Assembly (NCBI RefSeq): GCF_024391045.1
Contig: NZ_JANFCZ010000003.1
Span: 1-64,000 of the forward strand
From: Pseudarthrobacter sulfonivorans
GTDB taxonomy: Bacteria > Actinomycetota > Actinomycetes > Actinomycetales > Micrococcaceae
DNA: 64,000 nt
Reading direction: 5' to 3'
In this document: positions 9,446 to 20,192 of the stretch, one piece after another
Position numbering within the stretch: position 1 is the first letter of the stretch
Layout: each line of letters opens with the position of its first letter
Program-made: the position numbers and the translations under genes
Notes under the pieces: model-generated
The model's database searches: none
What the model saw: the letters and a program-made list of their open reading frames with translations, nothing else
Told to the model about the DNA's origin: nothing

Positions 9446-10204
9446 ATGACTGAAGTTGGGAGCAACATGAGTTTTCCGTCCTTGACCAAAGTTTTGGTCA
9501 TCATGCCGGCATGGAACGAACGCGAGTGTATTGGCAATACTGTCCGTGAGGTCATCGAACTGGAACGGAACTACGACGTTCTCGTCGTCGACGACGGATC
9601 GGAAGACGGCACCCCCGAACTTGCGGAAGCCGCGGGAGCCCACGTGCTTCGATTGCCATTCAACCTCGGAGTCGGGGGTGCAATGCGGGCTGGGTTCAAA
9701 TATGCCCACCGAATGGGTTATGACGCCGTCGTCCAAGTTGATGCTGACGGGCAGCACGACCCTAAGGACATCCCGTCAGTAGTCGCCGGACTTGAACATT
9801 CTGATATTTCGATCGGTGCCCGGTTCGCGGACAAGGGGGAGTACACAGTCAGCGGGCCTAGGAAATGGGCGATGCGACTGCTGGCGGTCGTAATATCACG
9901 GATCGCCGGGACCGAGCTCACTGACGTGACATCCGGGTTTCGTGCCGCGAACACTCGCGCCATATCACAGTATCTGAAGCACTATCCTGCCGAGTACCTG
10001 GGCGACACTATCGATTCGCTCGTGGTGGCGATCCGCTCAGGCTGCGTTGTCTCGCAGACCGGGGTTGAGATGCGGCCCCGCCAAGGGGGACAGCCAAGCC
10101 ACAACCCGGCGAAGTCAGCAATTTACCTGGTCCGGTCGATGCTTGCTCTGTTATTTGCCATGACCCGGGGCAAGGCCCGCTCCTCTCACGAAAGCGATAA
10201 CTGA
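9446..10204 (+). CDS. DPM1-like family 2 glycosyltransferase
   Basis: This is a 252-residue GT2 enzyme of the dolichyl/polyprenyl-phosphate mannose synthase type. It shows VLVIMPAWNERECIGNTV, then DVLVVDDGSEDGT (nucleotide binding) and VQVDADGQHDP (the metal-binding DXD), all in the first 110 residues. It lacks the C-terminal membrane pair of its relative at 5932-6987, so it is the short soluble form and probably peripheral at the membrane. The ATG at 9446 has GGTGA nine bases upstream; an ATG at 9467 with GGGAG four bases upstream is also possible. A DUF2304 gene starts two bases after the stop, a pairing often seen with such enzymes. Confidence 0.86.
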   Translation: MTEVGSNMSFPSLTKVLVIMPAWNERECIGNTVREVIELERNYDVLVVDDGSEDGTPELAEAAGAHVLRLPFNLGVGGAMRAGFKYAHRMGYDAVVQVDADGQHDPKDIPSVVAGLEHSDISIGARFADKGEYTVSGPRKWAMRLLAVVISRIAGTELTDVTSGFRAANTRAISQYLKHYPAEYLGDTIDSLVVAIRSGCVVSQTGVEMRPRQGGQPSHNPAKSAIYLVRSMLALLFAMTRGKARSSHESDN

Positions 10205-10206
10205 CC

Positions 10207-10644
10207 GTGGAAAGCATTGCCGCTCTCATCTTCTCTCTGCTTGTCTTGGGAAGCGTCGTATTCCTGCTCCGCGGTAAGGGCCTACGGGAAAAGTACGCCT
10301 TCCTCTGGCTGCTTGTCGCCGTTGGGTGCCTTGTCCTCACTGCAATCCCGGGCATGCTGCGTGGAGTCACTTCCCTCATAGGGGTGCAGGTCCCGTCTAA
10401 CCTGCTCTTTGCCGTGGGCATCATTTTCCTGACAGGCGTGGCATTGCACCTGTCATGGGAGGTGTCGGTGTTAGAGGAAGAAGCTCGCACTCTCTCGGAG
10501 GAAGCCGCAATTAACCGGGTACGTCTGGAGGAGCTGGAGCGTAAGATCGAGTTTTTGGCGGCCACTGTTGGCGATTCGGGCCGGGCAGCACCGACCGCTA
10601 CGTCTACTACGCCCAGAGGGCAGTCACAACGCCGAACTGATTGA
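10207..10644 (+). CDS. DUF2304 family membrane protein
   Basis: This 145-residue protein has three membrane segments in its first 75 residues (IAALIFSLLVLGSVVFLL, AFLWLLVAVGCLVLTAIPG and NLLFAVGIIFLTGVALHLSW), then a helical, charged and probably coiled-coil tail (VLEEEARTLSEEAA and RLEELERKIEFLAAT). That order matches DUF2304. Proteins of this family are usually encoded beside DPM-type GT2 enzymes, as here, and may anchor or regulate them. The start is the GTG at 10207, directly after the stop of the GT2. No catalytic residues are recognisable. Confidence 0.78.
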   Translation: MESIAALIFSLLVLGSVVFLLRGKGLREKYAFLWLLVAVGCLVLTAIPGMLRGVTSLIGVQVPSNLLFAVGIIFLTGVALHLSWEVSVLEEEARTLSEEAAINRVRLEELERKIEFLAATVGDSGRAAPTATSTTPRGQSQRRTD

Positions 10645-10706
10645 TCTCCAGGATTTCAAGGACTAGAAGCCTCCCAGCATGGTGTGGAGCGTACGGAGGA
10701 ACTTAG

Positions 10707-12662
10707 TTGAAAATGCGATTTTCCACGCCTATTGACGAGGCGGCCCGCAAATTCCAGCTGTGGATTTGTGTCAATGACCGTGCCTTGCGCCTCATCACGC
10801 TGCTGGTCTTCGTGGTCTTCGTTCTGTTCGGGATCACGACGTCGTCCGTCGGTATTTCAGAACTCCGGCAGGATCCGGCCAACCCGTTGGGATGGCAGTT
10901 CGGCACGTCCCGCGCCATCCGGTCGGATGAAATTCACGCGTTTTCGGCCATTGTCATCTCCATCCTGGCCACTCACGGCGCCCCAAGCCTGAGTCCGCTG
11001 GCCGCTCGGGCAGATCTCGTGCACCGGTTTCCGACCGACGGTTTCTTTGAGCAGTTCGTTTTTTTTGATTCGACCATGCTCCGTGCCGCCACGGTCATTC
11101 CAGAACAGATGCTCTTCGCCGCGCACTGGTGGCTGCCGTCGCTCATCCTGCTATTGGCCATGCCAACCTGGTTCCACCAGCTCGGACGCTCCCGCCGGTT
11201 CGGCTGGCTCGCCGCGGTACTGATCGTGCTTTCGCCGTCAAGCGCGTGGTGGTCGCTGATGCCGGTAGCGCTGATCGCCTACACGCTGGGTGGCTGTGTG
11301 CTGATGATTGCCGCGTTTGAGCGTTTCGCGAAGGGGCAGCGACTCGCTCCGGTATTGCAGGCCGTTGTCGGCGGTATCTTGATAGCGGGCCTTCCCACCT
11401 TTTATGCTCCGTGGTCGCTGCTGCTTGGACTGCCAGTCCTCATTGCCTCAACTTTGTGGATCCTGTTTCGCCGTGCCGGCTGGGCGCCCCGTTTAAAATC
11501 CACTCTTATCACAGGCGGTACGGCTGCACTGTTTGGCTTTGGAACCCTGCTTGAGAACAGGGAAGGGCTCCAGGCGCTGCTAAACACGGTCTATCCTGGC
11601 TCGCGGCGGGTGGAGTCAGACCCACAGCCCTTGGGCCGCCTTCTCGGTGCGCCAGCCCTCGGGCCGTTGCAATACGGTGATCCCGTAGGCATCAACGCTA
11701 GCGAATTGTCATCGTCGTTCACCGTTTTCTTCGTCTGGATCCTCGTGATCGTTCTGGCGGCACAATGGCGGTTTGCGTTTAGGGAAAACATCGTCGAATG
11801 GACGTTCGGGACGTGGTCTGCGTTATGGATTGTCTGGATTACGGTGGACCTTGGACCCGTCAGTCAAAAGTTTCCGCTGCTCAATCTCGTCACACCGCCG
11901 CGGGCAGGTCAGGTGGTGGGCGTGCTCGCGGTTATCCTCCTTGGCCTCCTGCTCAGCCGGTGGATGGCGCCTGTGTCCTGGCGTGTCCCCCTCGTGGCCG
12001 GTGCCACATGCGGCCTGGCCACAGGCTATGCGGCGTCCCTGCTGAAGGTGTCGGATTTGCCGTCGCTGTCACCCGCGCTCATACTCGTCGTATCGGTCGG
12101 AATCGCCGTCGTGGTTGCCGCCATCACGAAGTATCCGCAGCGACTTTGGCCACTGGCTCTCTGTATTGTGCTGGCGGCGCTGCCAGTGGCCCGGGCGAAT
12201 CCGGTGCTGGCGGGGCTGGGCGATCTGCGCGCATCGGAGACCGCCCGGGCGATAGCTGCCCAAGCACCTGCAGCAAGATCTGAGGGAAAACTCTGGGCCG
12301 CGGATACGCCGTCGCTGAACACCCTCCTTCTGACCAACGGAATGCCTTCGCTCTCGGGGCTCCAGCGGTCCGGCCCGGACGTCGTGGCCTGGCAAAAGCT
12401 GGATCGCACATCGGAATTCGCCAACAAGTGGAACCGCGGGGGTGGCTACATCTTCTTCGCTTGGGCTCCCGGCCAGCCGACGTCGTACGAGACAAACGAC
12501 TTCGACGCTGTCGGGGTGAGTATCGATCCCTGCACTCTCAAGGGCGCGTGGCAGAACCTGGACCGGATCGTCTCTTCCAGGCCGCTTGAGGCACCCTGCC
12601 TGACTTTGGACTCTGAACTCCAGTGGCAGGGCAAGGCTGCTTACATCTACGCGGTCCGCTGA
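10707..12662 (+). CDS. Large polytopic membrane protein, GT-C-like, family not assigned
   Basis: This 651-residue protein has roughly a dozen membrane helices to about residue 490, followed by an extracytoplasmic region of about 160 residues. The first outer loop contains RAIRSDEIHAFSA, an acidic motif in the position where GT-C enzymes hold their catalytic carboxylate. The helix pattern and the neighbours suggest a glycosyltransferase or polymer-handling protein of the outer leaflet. GGAGGA at 10695-10700 lies six bases before a TTG at 10707 and twelve before an ATG at 10713; the TTG has the better spacing. It is convergent with the DUF2142 gene at 12702. I cannot name its family with confidence. 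Confidence 0.68.
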   Translation: MKMRFSTPIDEAARKFQLWICVNDRALRLITLLVFVVFVLFGITTSSVGISELRQDPANPLGWQFGTSRAIRSDEIHAFSAIVISILATHGAPSLSPLAARADLVHRFPTDGFFEQFVFFDSTMLRAATVIPEQMLFAAHWWLPSLILLLAMPTWFHQLGRSRRFGWLAAVLIVLSPSSAWWSLMPVALIAYTLGGCVLMIAAFERFAKGQRLAPVLQAVVGGILIAGLPTFYAPWSLLLGLPVLIASTLWILFRRAGWAPRLKSTLITGGTAALFGFGTLLENREGLQALLNTVYPGSRRVESDPQPLGRLLGAPALGPLQYGDPVGINASELSSSFTVFFVWILVIVLAAQWRFAFRENIVEWTFGTWSALWIVWITVDLGPVSQKFPLLNLVTPPRAGQVVGVLAVILLGLLLSRWMAPVSWRVPLVAGATCGLATGYAASLLKVSDLPSLSPALILVVSVGIAVVVAAITKYPQRLWPLALCIVLAALPVARANPVLAGLGDLRASETARAIAAQAPAARSEGKLWAADTPSLNTLLLTNGMPSLSGLQRSGPDVVAWQKLDRTSEFANKWNRGGGYIFFAWAPGQPTSYETNDFDAVGVSIDPCTLKGAWQNLDRIVSSRPLEAPCLTLDSELQWQGKAAYIYAVR

Positions 12663-12701
12663 GGTTGGGCGGCTTCACCGGAAACCGGTAATATAACGCC
12701 C

Positions 12702-14282
12702 TCAGGCGGAAGAAGCCACCGGCTCGGCCCCGCGCCGCTCCGCGCGGACAGCACGGCGTAGCAGCCAGAGCGCCAGGATCAGGATCCCTGCGAACCCGGC
12801 AAGGCACAGCAGCGTTCCGCCAGGGGGCTGCCACGACGGGGCAGTAACCATATCCAGCCACCGGCGGTCCACTGCCCACCCGGTCACATATCGCCTCAGC
12901 GTGTGCGCGAAGGTCCAGAATTGGAGGACCGCAACGAGGACCGCCGTCGCATTGAGGATCGCCATGGCCTGCGACGAGAACCCGCGGGCATCCATTCGGT
13001 CTAAAGCAAGGCCGCAGACCATCAGCAGCGGTACGAAGACGGCAAGGATGTATCGGCCCTGCCAGATGATCCCGATTGTAGCGACGGCCTGTGCTTGGAG
13101 GAGCGGCGGGAGTAACAGTAACGAGGCGAGCAGGAATATCGTTGCGGTCCGCGCGCGGCCTTTGGCCAGTACGAGGGCGGCCATCACGAGCAAAGTTCCG
13201 AGCCCCAGCCAGAGCACAAACGCGCCCATGGGTGCAGGGACTTCCAGCCAGCCAAACTGCCCTACATATCCGGTGGCGTAGTCAAACGTCCGGTCCAGCA
13301 TGATCTCGGCTCCGGTAAGCGGAGACGATCCGGCAGCCTCGAACGGATTGCTGGAAAGGCTGTCATGCCGGGTTATCCAGTACAGCGCGAAGGCGCATGA
13401 CAGACCAATCGCCGCGGATCCGGTCCACACCCAGGCGTTGCGGCTCAATGCCTTGATCTGCGGCCAAGTGCCCAGAATGCACGCGGTGGTGGCCATAAGC
13501 GCCAGCCAGAGGAGGGAGAGACCCTTCGTGTTGGCAAGCACGCAGGCGGCCGCCGTGATGACGGGCACGTAACGCCGGTAGGCTCCGGGGTCAGCGGAGC
13601 GTTCCAGAAGCAAGACAAGGTTGGCCAACAGAGCGGCAGACGTGGCGTACTCCAGGGAATTCGGATTCACGGTCCCATTAAGGAAAAGCACCATGGGTGT
13701 CATCGCGGCGGCAGTCGCTGCTACGGCCCATTTCCTGCGGCGTAACCGCGAGAGCGCCGAAAAGGCAGAGGCGAGGAACAAACAGCTGAGTAGGGCACTG
13801 ACGAGGCGCATCCCGTACACAGCGGCGGCGCCGTTATTCAGCAGGGACGGCAGCCCAACGACAGCGTAGTAGAGCGGGTTGTAGTTGCCGGCGGAGGTTC
13901 GGGCGTCCACCAGTAAGCTCTTGTCCCCGCTGAAAGGCGGGACGCAGGAAGGAGTAATGTCTTTTTTCTGGGCGAAGCAGCCAAACGTGTCGTAGTAGCC
14001 GATGCCTGCCGGTACCGTGACGAGTTGGAAAGCACCGCCGTCGGGCATTTCACGGCCGGTCAGTTCACCACGTACGACAGCCGCCGCCTTGATGGCATGT
14101 GCAGGCTCGTCGGGCGCCCCCATCAACGGGGTCGCGAAGGTCCAAGCGCCGGAAAGACCCATCAGCACCAAAAAAATCCACCAGAACGTTCGACGTCGGC
14201 CTGTGCCTTTCAGGCGTTCAGCCGGGTGAGTGTCGTCCGCCCTTTCACGTTCCAATGTTCGAGCCACTGCCGCTTGGGTCAA
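12702..14282 (-). CDS. DUF2142 polytopic membrane protein (copy 1)
   Basis: This 526-residue protein has around eleven membrane helices. Family marks are the PDEPAH motif in the first outer loop near residue 58, [11 protein letters not shown] and NPNSLEY. These agree with DUF2142, a family of GT-C-like proteins in surface polysaccharide loci. The start appears to be a TTG whose TTGA overlaps the stop of rmlA, and no in-frame ATG follows before the first helix, so translation is coupled to rmlA. That coupling suggests that its product handles a rhamnose-containing glycan. A close paralogue is at 18372-20033, sharing [36 protein letters not shown] and WQGRYILA. Confidence 0.8.
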   Translation of the reverse strand: MTQAAVARTLERERADDTHPAERLKGTGRRRTFWWIFLVLMGLSGAWTFATPLMGAPDEPAHAIKAAAVVRGELTGREMPDGGAFQLVTVPAGIGYYDTFGCFAQKKDITPSCVPPFSGDKSLLVDARTSAGNYNPLYYAVVGLPSLLNNGAAAVYGMRLVSALLSCLFLASAFSALSRLRRRKWAVAATAAAMTPMVLFLNGTVNPNSLEYATSAALLANLVLLLERSADPGAYRRYVPVITAAACVLANTKGLSLLWLALMATTACILGTWPQIKALSRNAWVWTGSAAIGLSCAFALYWITRHDSLSSNPFEAAGSSPLTGAEIMLDRTFDYATGYVGQFGWLEVPAPMGAFVLWLGLGTLLVMAALVLAKGRARTATIFLLASLLLLPPLLQAQAVATIGIIWQGRYILAVFVPLLMVCGLALDRMDARGFSSQAMAILNATAVLVAVLQFWTFAHTLRRYVTGWAVDRRWLDMVTAPSWQPPGGTLLCLAGFAGILILALWLLRRAVRAERRGAEPVASSA

Positions 14283-15148
14283 CGACCGTTTTCCAGCAGG
14301 CCAAGGAGGTAGCTTCCGTAACCACTCTTCATGAGCGGTTCGGCACGTTCCCGGAGCTCGTCGTCGCTGAGGAAGCCAAGGCGCCAGGAGATCTCTTCAG
14401 GGGCGCCGATCTTCAGGCCCTGACGGTTTTCCGTCGTCCGGACGAAGTTGGACGCGTCGTTCAGATCGTTGAACGTTCCGGTGTCCAGCCATGCCGTGCC
14501 GCGGGGAAGGATTTCAACGTGGAGCTTCTCGCGTTCGAGGTATGTCCGGTTGACGTCCGTAATCTCCAGCTCACCGCGAGCTGACGGTTTCAGGTTCCGG
14601 GCGATCTCAACGACGTCGTTGTCGTAGAAGTAGAGACCGGGCACGGCGTAGTGGCTCTTGGGCTTCGCAGGTTTCTCCTCCAGGGAAATGGCTTTGCCGC
14701 TGGAATCGAACTCGACCACACCATAAGATTTCGGGTCGGACACCCAATATCCAAAGACAGCGCCGCCATCGATGTTTTCGAAACGGCGCAGCTGGGTACC
14801 CATGCCGTGACCATAAAAGATGTTGTCGCCGAGAACCAGCGCCACGGGTTCATTCCCGATGTGCTCGGCTCCGAGCACGAACGCTTGGGCGAGGCCATCG
14901 GGGGAGGGCTGCTGCAGATAGCTGAGGTTCACACCAAATTGCGAGCCGTCTCCCAGGAGGCGCTGGAATTGTTCGGCGTCGTGGGGAGTGGTGATGATAA
15001 GGATGTCGCGGATGCCTGCCAGAATCAGCGTGGACAGCGGGTAATAGATCATGGGCTTGTCGAAGACCGGCATGAGCTGCTTGCTGACGCCGAGTGTAAT
15101 GGGATGGAGCCTCGAGCCGGTACCGCCGGCCAAAATGATTCCGCGCAT
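14279..15148 (-). CDS. rmlA: Glucose-1-phosphate thymidylyltransferase
   Basis: RmlA joins dTTP and glucose-1-phosphate to dTDP-glucose, the first step of dTDP-L-rhamnose synthesis in the cytoplasm. The 289-residue product starts [16 protein letters not shown], the nucleotidyltransferase signature, and contains [21 protein letters not shown] (metal-binding Asp) and SLEEKP. The length fits the family. The frame is open for ten codons upstream (to 15178), but homologues begin at the chosen ATG. It is divergent from rmlB with only 57 bases between the starts, so the two probably share a control region. The DUF2142 gene downstream is coupled by TTGA. Confidence 0.95.
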   Translation of the reverse strand: MRGIILAGGTGSRLHPITLGVSKQLMPVFDKPMIYYPLSTLILAGIRDILIITTPHDAEQFQRLLGDGSQFGVNLSYLQQPSPDGLAQAFVLGAEHIGNEPVALVLGDNIFYGHGMGTQLRRFENIDGGAVFGYWVSDPKSYGVVEFDSSGKAISLEEKPAKPKSHYAVPGLYFYDNDVVEIARNLKPSARGELEITDVNRTYLEREKLHVEILPRGTAWLDTGTFNDLNDASNFVRTTENRQGLKIGAPEEISWRLGFLSDDELRERAEPLMKSGYGSYLLGLLENGR

Positions 15149-15169
15149 ACAGGCCATCTTCTCTGCTAA

Positions 15170-16204
<1,035 letters not shown>

Positions 16205-16206
16205 GA

Positions 16207-17610
16207 ATGGAGTTCCAGAAAAAGCTCTCCGTCACGGAGACCCCAATCCCGGGGGTACTCCTCTTCGACCTGCCGGTCCATGGAGACAATCGCGGCTGGT
16301 TCAAAGAGAACTGGCAGCGCGAAAGAATGCTGGCCGCCGGCCTCCCCGATTTCGGGCCGGTCCAGAACAACATCTCTTTCAATGACAAAGCCGGTACCAC
16401 ACGGGGAATCCATGCGGAACCTTGGGACAAGTTCGTCTCGGTGGCTTGTGGACGCATTTTCGGAGCCTGGGTGGATCTGCGGGAAGGCCCCACCTTCGGA
16501 GCGGTCTTCACCGCCGAGCTGGATGCTGGCAAAGCGATCTACATTCCACGCGGGGTCGCCAACTCGTACCAGACCCTTGAGGACAACACGTCGTACGTCT
16601 ACTTGGTCAACGATCACTGGTCCGCGGATGCGGAGTACACATTCCTCAACCTCGCTGACGAGACTGTCCGAATTCCGTGGCCAATTCCACTGGACCGGGC
16701 CGAACTTTCAGAAAAGGACAGGGCGCACCCTCGGCTGAAAGACGTGGTGCCCATGCCGCCGCGGCGCACGTTGGTGCTGGGCGCCGGTGGACAGCTGGGC
16801 AAAGCCCTGCGGGCCGCGTATGCCGGCGATACGAATGTGGAGTTCGCGGACCGCGGCGACTTTGATGTCGCCGATCCTGCATCGTATGCCGCTCGAAACT
16901 GGCGGCGGTACTCCGTCATTATTAACGCGGCTGCCTACACCGCGGTAGACGAAGCGGAAACGGACGAAGGGCGCGGTGCGGCCTGGGCTCTCAACGTGGC
17001 TGCCGTCACAGAACTTTCGAGAGTTGCAGTGCGTTACGGAATCGTGCTGGTGCACATATCCAGTGATTACGTTTTTGACGGCACCTTGAAGAGCTACAGT
17101 GAGGACGAGAAACCGGCGCCCTTGGGAGTCTACGGCCAAACGAAGGCCGCGGGAGACGCCGTCGCCAGCGTTGTCCCCCGCCATTACATCGTCCGTACAA
17201 GCTGGGTTATCGGGGAGGGCAGCAATTTTGTGCGCACTATGACGGTGTTGGCGGCCAAAGGAGTCACCCCGACGGTCGTTGATGACCAGGTGGGCCGGCT
17301 AAGCTTCGCCGAGGACCTTGCCGCGGGCATCAAGCACCTCCTGAAGGTTAAGGCGCCTTTTGGCACCTATAACCTGACCAACGACGGCGCGCCCCAGTCG
17401 TGGGCGGACGTTGCCGCTGAGGTCTTTGAACTGGTGGGGGCCTCCCGCGGAGATGTCACCGGAGTCTCCACCGAAGAATATTTCCGGGGAAAGGCGGCGG
17501 CACCCCGGCCGCTCAACAGCGTCCTTGCTTTGGACAAGATCAAGGCGACCGGATTTGCGCCGGCAGACGCCTCACAGCGGCTGGTGGAATACGTACGCAA
17601 CGGTCTATAG
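16207..17610 (+). CDS. Fused dTDP-4-dehydrorhamnose 3,5-epimerase and reductase (RmlC-RmlD)
   Basis: This 467-residue protein combines the last two steps of dTDP-L-rhamnose synthesis. Residues 1 to about 185 are a cupin RmlC domain (HGDNRGWFKENW, NNISFNDKAGTTRGIHAEPW with the likely catalytic His, YIPRGVANSYQ). Residues from about 190 are the RmlD domain (RRTLVLGAGGQLGKAL Rossmann motif, NAAAYTAVDEAE, HISSDYVFDG, YGQTKAAGD with YxxxK). The RmlC part departs from the standard FAHGF motif, reading VANSYQ, a variant I associate with actinobacterial fusions. The ATG at 16207 has AGG just upstream and follows rmlB directly. Fusion would keep the unstable keto intermediate between the two active sites. 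Confidence 0.9.
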   Translation: MEFQKKLSVTETPIPGVLLFDLPVHGDNRGWFKENWQRERMLAAGLPDFGPVQNNISFNDKAGTTRGIHAEPWDKFVSVACGRIFGAWVDLREGPTFGAVFTAELDAGKAIYIPRGVANSYQTLEDNTSYVYLVNDHWSADAEYTFLNLADETVRIPWPIPLDRAELSEKDRAHPRLKDVVPMPPRRTLVLGAGGQLGKALRAAYAGDTNVEFADRGDFDVADPASYAARNWRRYSVIINAAAYTAVDEAETDEGRGAAWALNVAAVTELSRVAVRYGIVLVHISSDYVFDGTLKSYSEDEKPAPLGVYGQTKAAGDAVASVVPRHYIVRTSWVIGEGSNFVRTMTVLAAKGVTPTVVDDQVGRLSFAEDLAAGIKHLLKVKAPFGTYNLTNDGAPQSWADVAAEVFELVGASRGDVTGVSTEEYFRGKAAAPRPLNSVLALDKIKATGFAPADASQRLVEYVRNGL

Positions 17611-17811
17611 CGGAACGCCGTTGGAAAGACGGTACCGGTTCGCTGCCGCCGGTGCATCGGTACCGACGAACCTGAACTGGCGGCAGGTCGTTGCATCCGC
17701 ACTACTTGTATTCAAGAGCTGCTCCACGGGAGTCTGAACGGATCTCTCAGTCCAACTTCCGGGAGCAGCAAAATTCTTGCGTCCAGGCCTGGGTGATTGG
17801 CCCACGCGCTT

Positions 17812-18375
17812 CTAGGCGGACTCTGCCTTGGTCCGTTCTGCCTTCCCGGTAGATGCGGGCTTGCCCGTCTCCTGGGCGTAGTGCTGGGCGTCGTCGCCCT
17901 CAGGAAGCAGATGCTTGTGCTCATGGGGGCTCTGGTGGGTCGATTTCCTTCCAAAGACCCAATGCTGGTACAGGTAGAAGTTCCAGATGGTCATGGCAGC
18001 TGTGGAAATGACTTTGCCGCCCATGTACCCCAGAATCGTTGGCGTCAGCAATTGCACGATGAGCACAGTTGCCAGGGTATTGGCGACCACCAGTATTCCG
18101 TATCGGATCATGCTGACATGGGTCCGATGTGAGGATTCGAATGAGAACTTCCGCTGCACCAGGAAATTGAAGATCAGGCTGCTGACGAAGGCCGTGGCGC
18201 TGGCAATACCGACCTCCCAGTGGAAAACCTCGTGCAGCAAAACGAGGAGGCCAAAATCGACACCGAACGAGAGCCCGCCTACGATCAGGTAACGGACGGC
18301 GCTGTGGCCAAAGATCTTACCCAGCAGCCCCCGGGTTACTTTCGCCGACGCCTCAGGGCGAACCGTCCGCCTCAC
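17812..18375 (-). CDS. GtrA family membrane protein (second copy)
   Basis: This 187-residue protein shows the four-helix GtrA core (VRYLIVGGLSFGVDFGLLVL, VGIASATAFVSSLIFNFLVQ, YGILVVANTLATVLIVQLL, then TIWNFYLYQHWVFG). It likely moves a polyprenyl-phosphate sugar across the membrane. The His- and Glu-rich C-terminal tail of about 45 residues (QSPHEHKHLLPEGDD) is longer than usual. Start: the GTG at 18375 overlaps the stop of the DUF2142 gene as GTGA; the frame stays open further upstream, but only inside that gene. Coupling to the DUF2142 gene suggests the two proteins work as a pair. Confidence 0.84.
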   Translation of the reverse strand: MRRTVRPEASAKVTRGLLGKIFGHSAVRYLIVGGLSFGVDFGLLVLLHEVFHWEVGIASATAFVSSLIFNFLVQRKFSFESSHRTHVSMIRYGILVVANTLATVLIVQLLTPTILGYMGGKVISTAAMTIWNFYLYQHWVFGRKSTHQSPHEHKHLLPEGDDAQHYAQETGKPASTGKAERTKAESA

Positions 18376-20033
18376 GGCTTGGCCTGGCCTGCGGGCGCAA
18401 GTCGTTCGCTCGCGCCGGCTGTGGGTGCCGGACCAGGGTTGTGGGGACCCGTGGCCGCAACGGACGGGCCCAGGGGGTTGGCTTCTTGTCCCATTTGGTC
18501 GGTTTCCTTTGAGAACACTGCTCCAGCTGCCGAGTTGGAGCGAACATGGCGCAGCAGCAGGAACATGCCCAGCAATGTGCCCGCGGTAAAAACCGTAACG
18601 ACGGGCAGGGTCCCCAGCGGGGGTTGCCACTGCGGGTTGCCGATCATGTCAATCCAACGAATGTCCATGGCCAGCCCAGTGCTATAGCGCCGCAGGACCC
18701 AGACGAACGTCAGGACTTGGCACAACGCGAGCAGGACAACGAGGGTGTTGAGGACGGGCACGGCGGGTGCGGGCCACGGCCTGCGATGCGCATTGTCCAG
18801 CGTGACTCCTGCGACCATGAGGCATGGAATGAAAATCGCCAAAATGTAACGTCCCTGCCACACCATTCCCTGTTCGGTGATGATAACCGCCTGCAGCAAA
18901 ATAGGGAGGACAAGCAGAGCCGAAGAAGCGAAGATCGTGCCGACCCTGTAGCGGCCGCGGCCGTAGATGATTGCCGCGAGGGCCGCGGAGAAGAATACCG
19001 CGGTCCACAGGGCCATGACGCCGGTGGGTGCGTCCAGTTCGAGCCATCCGAATTGACCAATGTAGCCCTGCATGAAGAGGAACGTTCTGTCGATCATGAT
19101 CTCAGCGCCGGCATCAAAGCCCAGCCCGGCGCCGTCGAACGGTTTGCTGTCGAGACTGTTGTGGCTGGCAACCCACCAAAGCGCATAGGCACACGATGCG
19201 CCGATCACCACAGCGCCTGCCCAAACTGCCGGACGCCGCAGCAGGGCCCTAAGTTCGGCCGCTGTGCCGAGGATGGCGACGACCAAAACGACGACGAGTA
19301 GCCAGAGCAGTGACAGGGCCTTGGTGTTGGCAAGCAGCGCTGCTGCGATTGTTGTAACGGCCACGGGCACAACAATGGAGCGTCCTCGGAGGGAACCCTT
19401 CAGTAGGAGAAGCAGGTTTGCCGCGATCGCTGCTGTGGTCCCGTATTCGAGGCTGTTCGGGTTGACGGACCCGTTGAGGAAAAGTGTCATGGGAGTAACA
19501 CTGGCGGCCAGGGTAATAATTGCCCACTTGTACCGAGGCAATCGGGACAGTGCTGAAAATGCGAAGGCTAAGAAGATACTCGTAAGCAGTGCGCTCACCA
19601 GCCGCATACCGTAGACGGCTTTGAATCCGCTGGTGAGCAGCGAGGGCCACCCGACGGCAGCGTAGTAGACAGGGTTGTACAGGCCTGCAGTCGTCAGGCC
19701 CGACACTATCTCGGTCGGGTCGCCGGGGATCGCTGGCGAGCACTTCGGTGTTACCGCGAGGTTCCGCACAAAGCACGTGATTTGGTTGGTGTGCTCTATA
19801 TAACGGGGCACCTGAACTGCAAGGAGGGGCCCGCCCTCGCCTGTCTGAGCACCGACAAGTTCGCCGCGCACCACGGCAGCAGCCTTAACAATGTGAGCCG
19901 GCTCGTCAGGGACTGATGAGAGCGGGGACGCCAGCGCCCAGCCGGAGCTCATCACGAAAATGACAAGTAGCGGCCACCAGAACCATCTGCCACCGGGGCG
20001 GCGGTCCGGTGAACTCACGATGGCGTGCTTCAA
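18372..20033 (-). CDS. DUF2142 polytopic membrane protein (copy 2)
   Basis: This 553-residue paralogue of the protein at 12702-14282 has the same helix layout and the same marks: [49 protein letters not shown] and [12 protein letters not shown]. It ends in a Pro/Ala-rich cytoplasmic tail. The start is a TTG at 20033 with GAGGAG eight bases before it. It is the first gene of a two-gene operon with gtrA, since the muramidase terminator lies between it and the next gene upstream. Its probable role is transfer or handling of lipid-linked sugar on the outer face of the membrane; this is inference from the family and the context. Confidence 0.8.
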   Translation of the reverse strand: MKHAIVSSPDRRPGGRWFWWPLLVIFVMSSGWALASPLSSVPDEPAHIVKAAAVVRGELVGAQTGEGGPLLAVQVPRYIEHTNQITCFVRNLAVTPKCSPAIPGDPTEIVSGLTTAGLYNPVYYAAVGWPSLLTSGFKAVYGMRLVSALLTSIFLAFAFSALSRLPRYKWAIITLAASVTPMTLFLNGSVNPNSLEYGTTAAIAANLLLLLKGSLRGRSIVVPVAVTTIAAALLANTKALSLLWLLVVVLVVAILGTAAELRALLRRPAVWAGAVVIGASCAYALWWVASHNSLDSKPFDGAGLGFDAGAEIMIDRTFLFMQGYIGQFGWLELDAPTGVMALWTAVFFSAALAAIIYGRGRYRVGTIFASSALLVLPILLQAVIITEQGMVWQGRYILAIFIPCLMVAGVTLDNAHRRPWPAPAVPVLNTLVVLLALCQVLTFVWVLRRYSTGLAMDIRWIDMIGNPQWQPPLGTLPVVTVFTAGTLLGMFLLLRHVRSNSAAGAVFSKETDQMGQEANPLGPSVAATGPHNPGPAPTAGASERLAPAGQAKP

Positions 20034-20151
20034 GGTGGGGGCTCCTCAGGGAATAGCGGTCGGCGCCCGTGCTGCTGACGGGTCTGCCTCAAGTCATGGC
20101 TCTAAGTAGTCTAAGCCAGTCCCCGCCGCCGCCTGCGCCGGGTCGCCCCCA

Positions 20152-20188
20152 CGGAGGTTCCCCGGACCATCTGTCCGGGGAACCTCCG
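20152..20188 (-). terminator. Hairpin terminator after the muramidase gene
   Basis: A perfect 16-bp stem (CGGAGGTTCCCCGGAC paired with GTCCGGGGAACCTCCG, loop CATCT) lies four bases beyond the muramidase stop on the minus strand. There is no long T tract. It separates the muramidase transcript from the DUF2142-gtrA operon. Confidence 0.78.
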
Positions 20189-20192
20189 CGAC

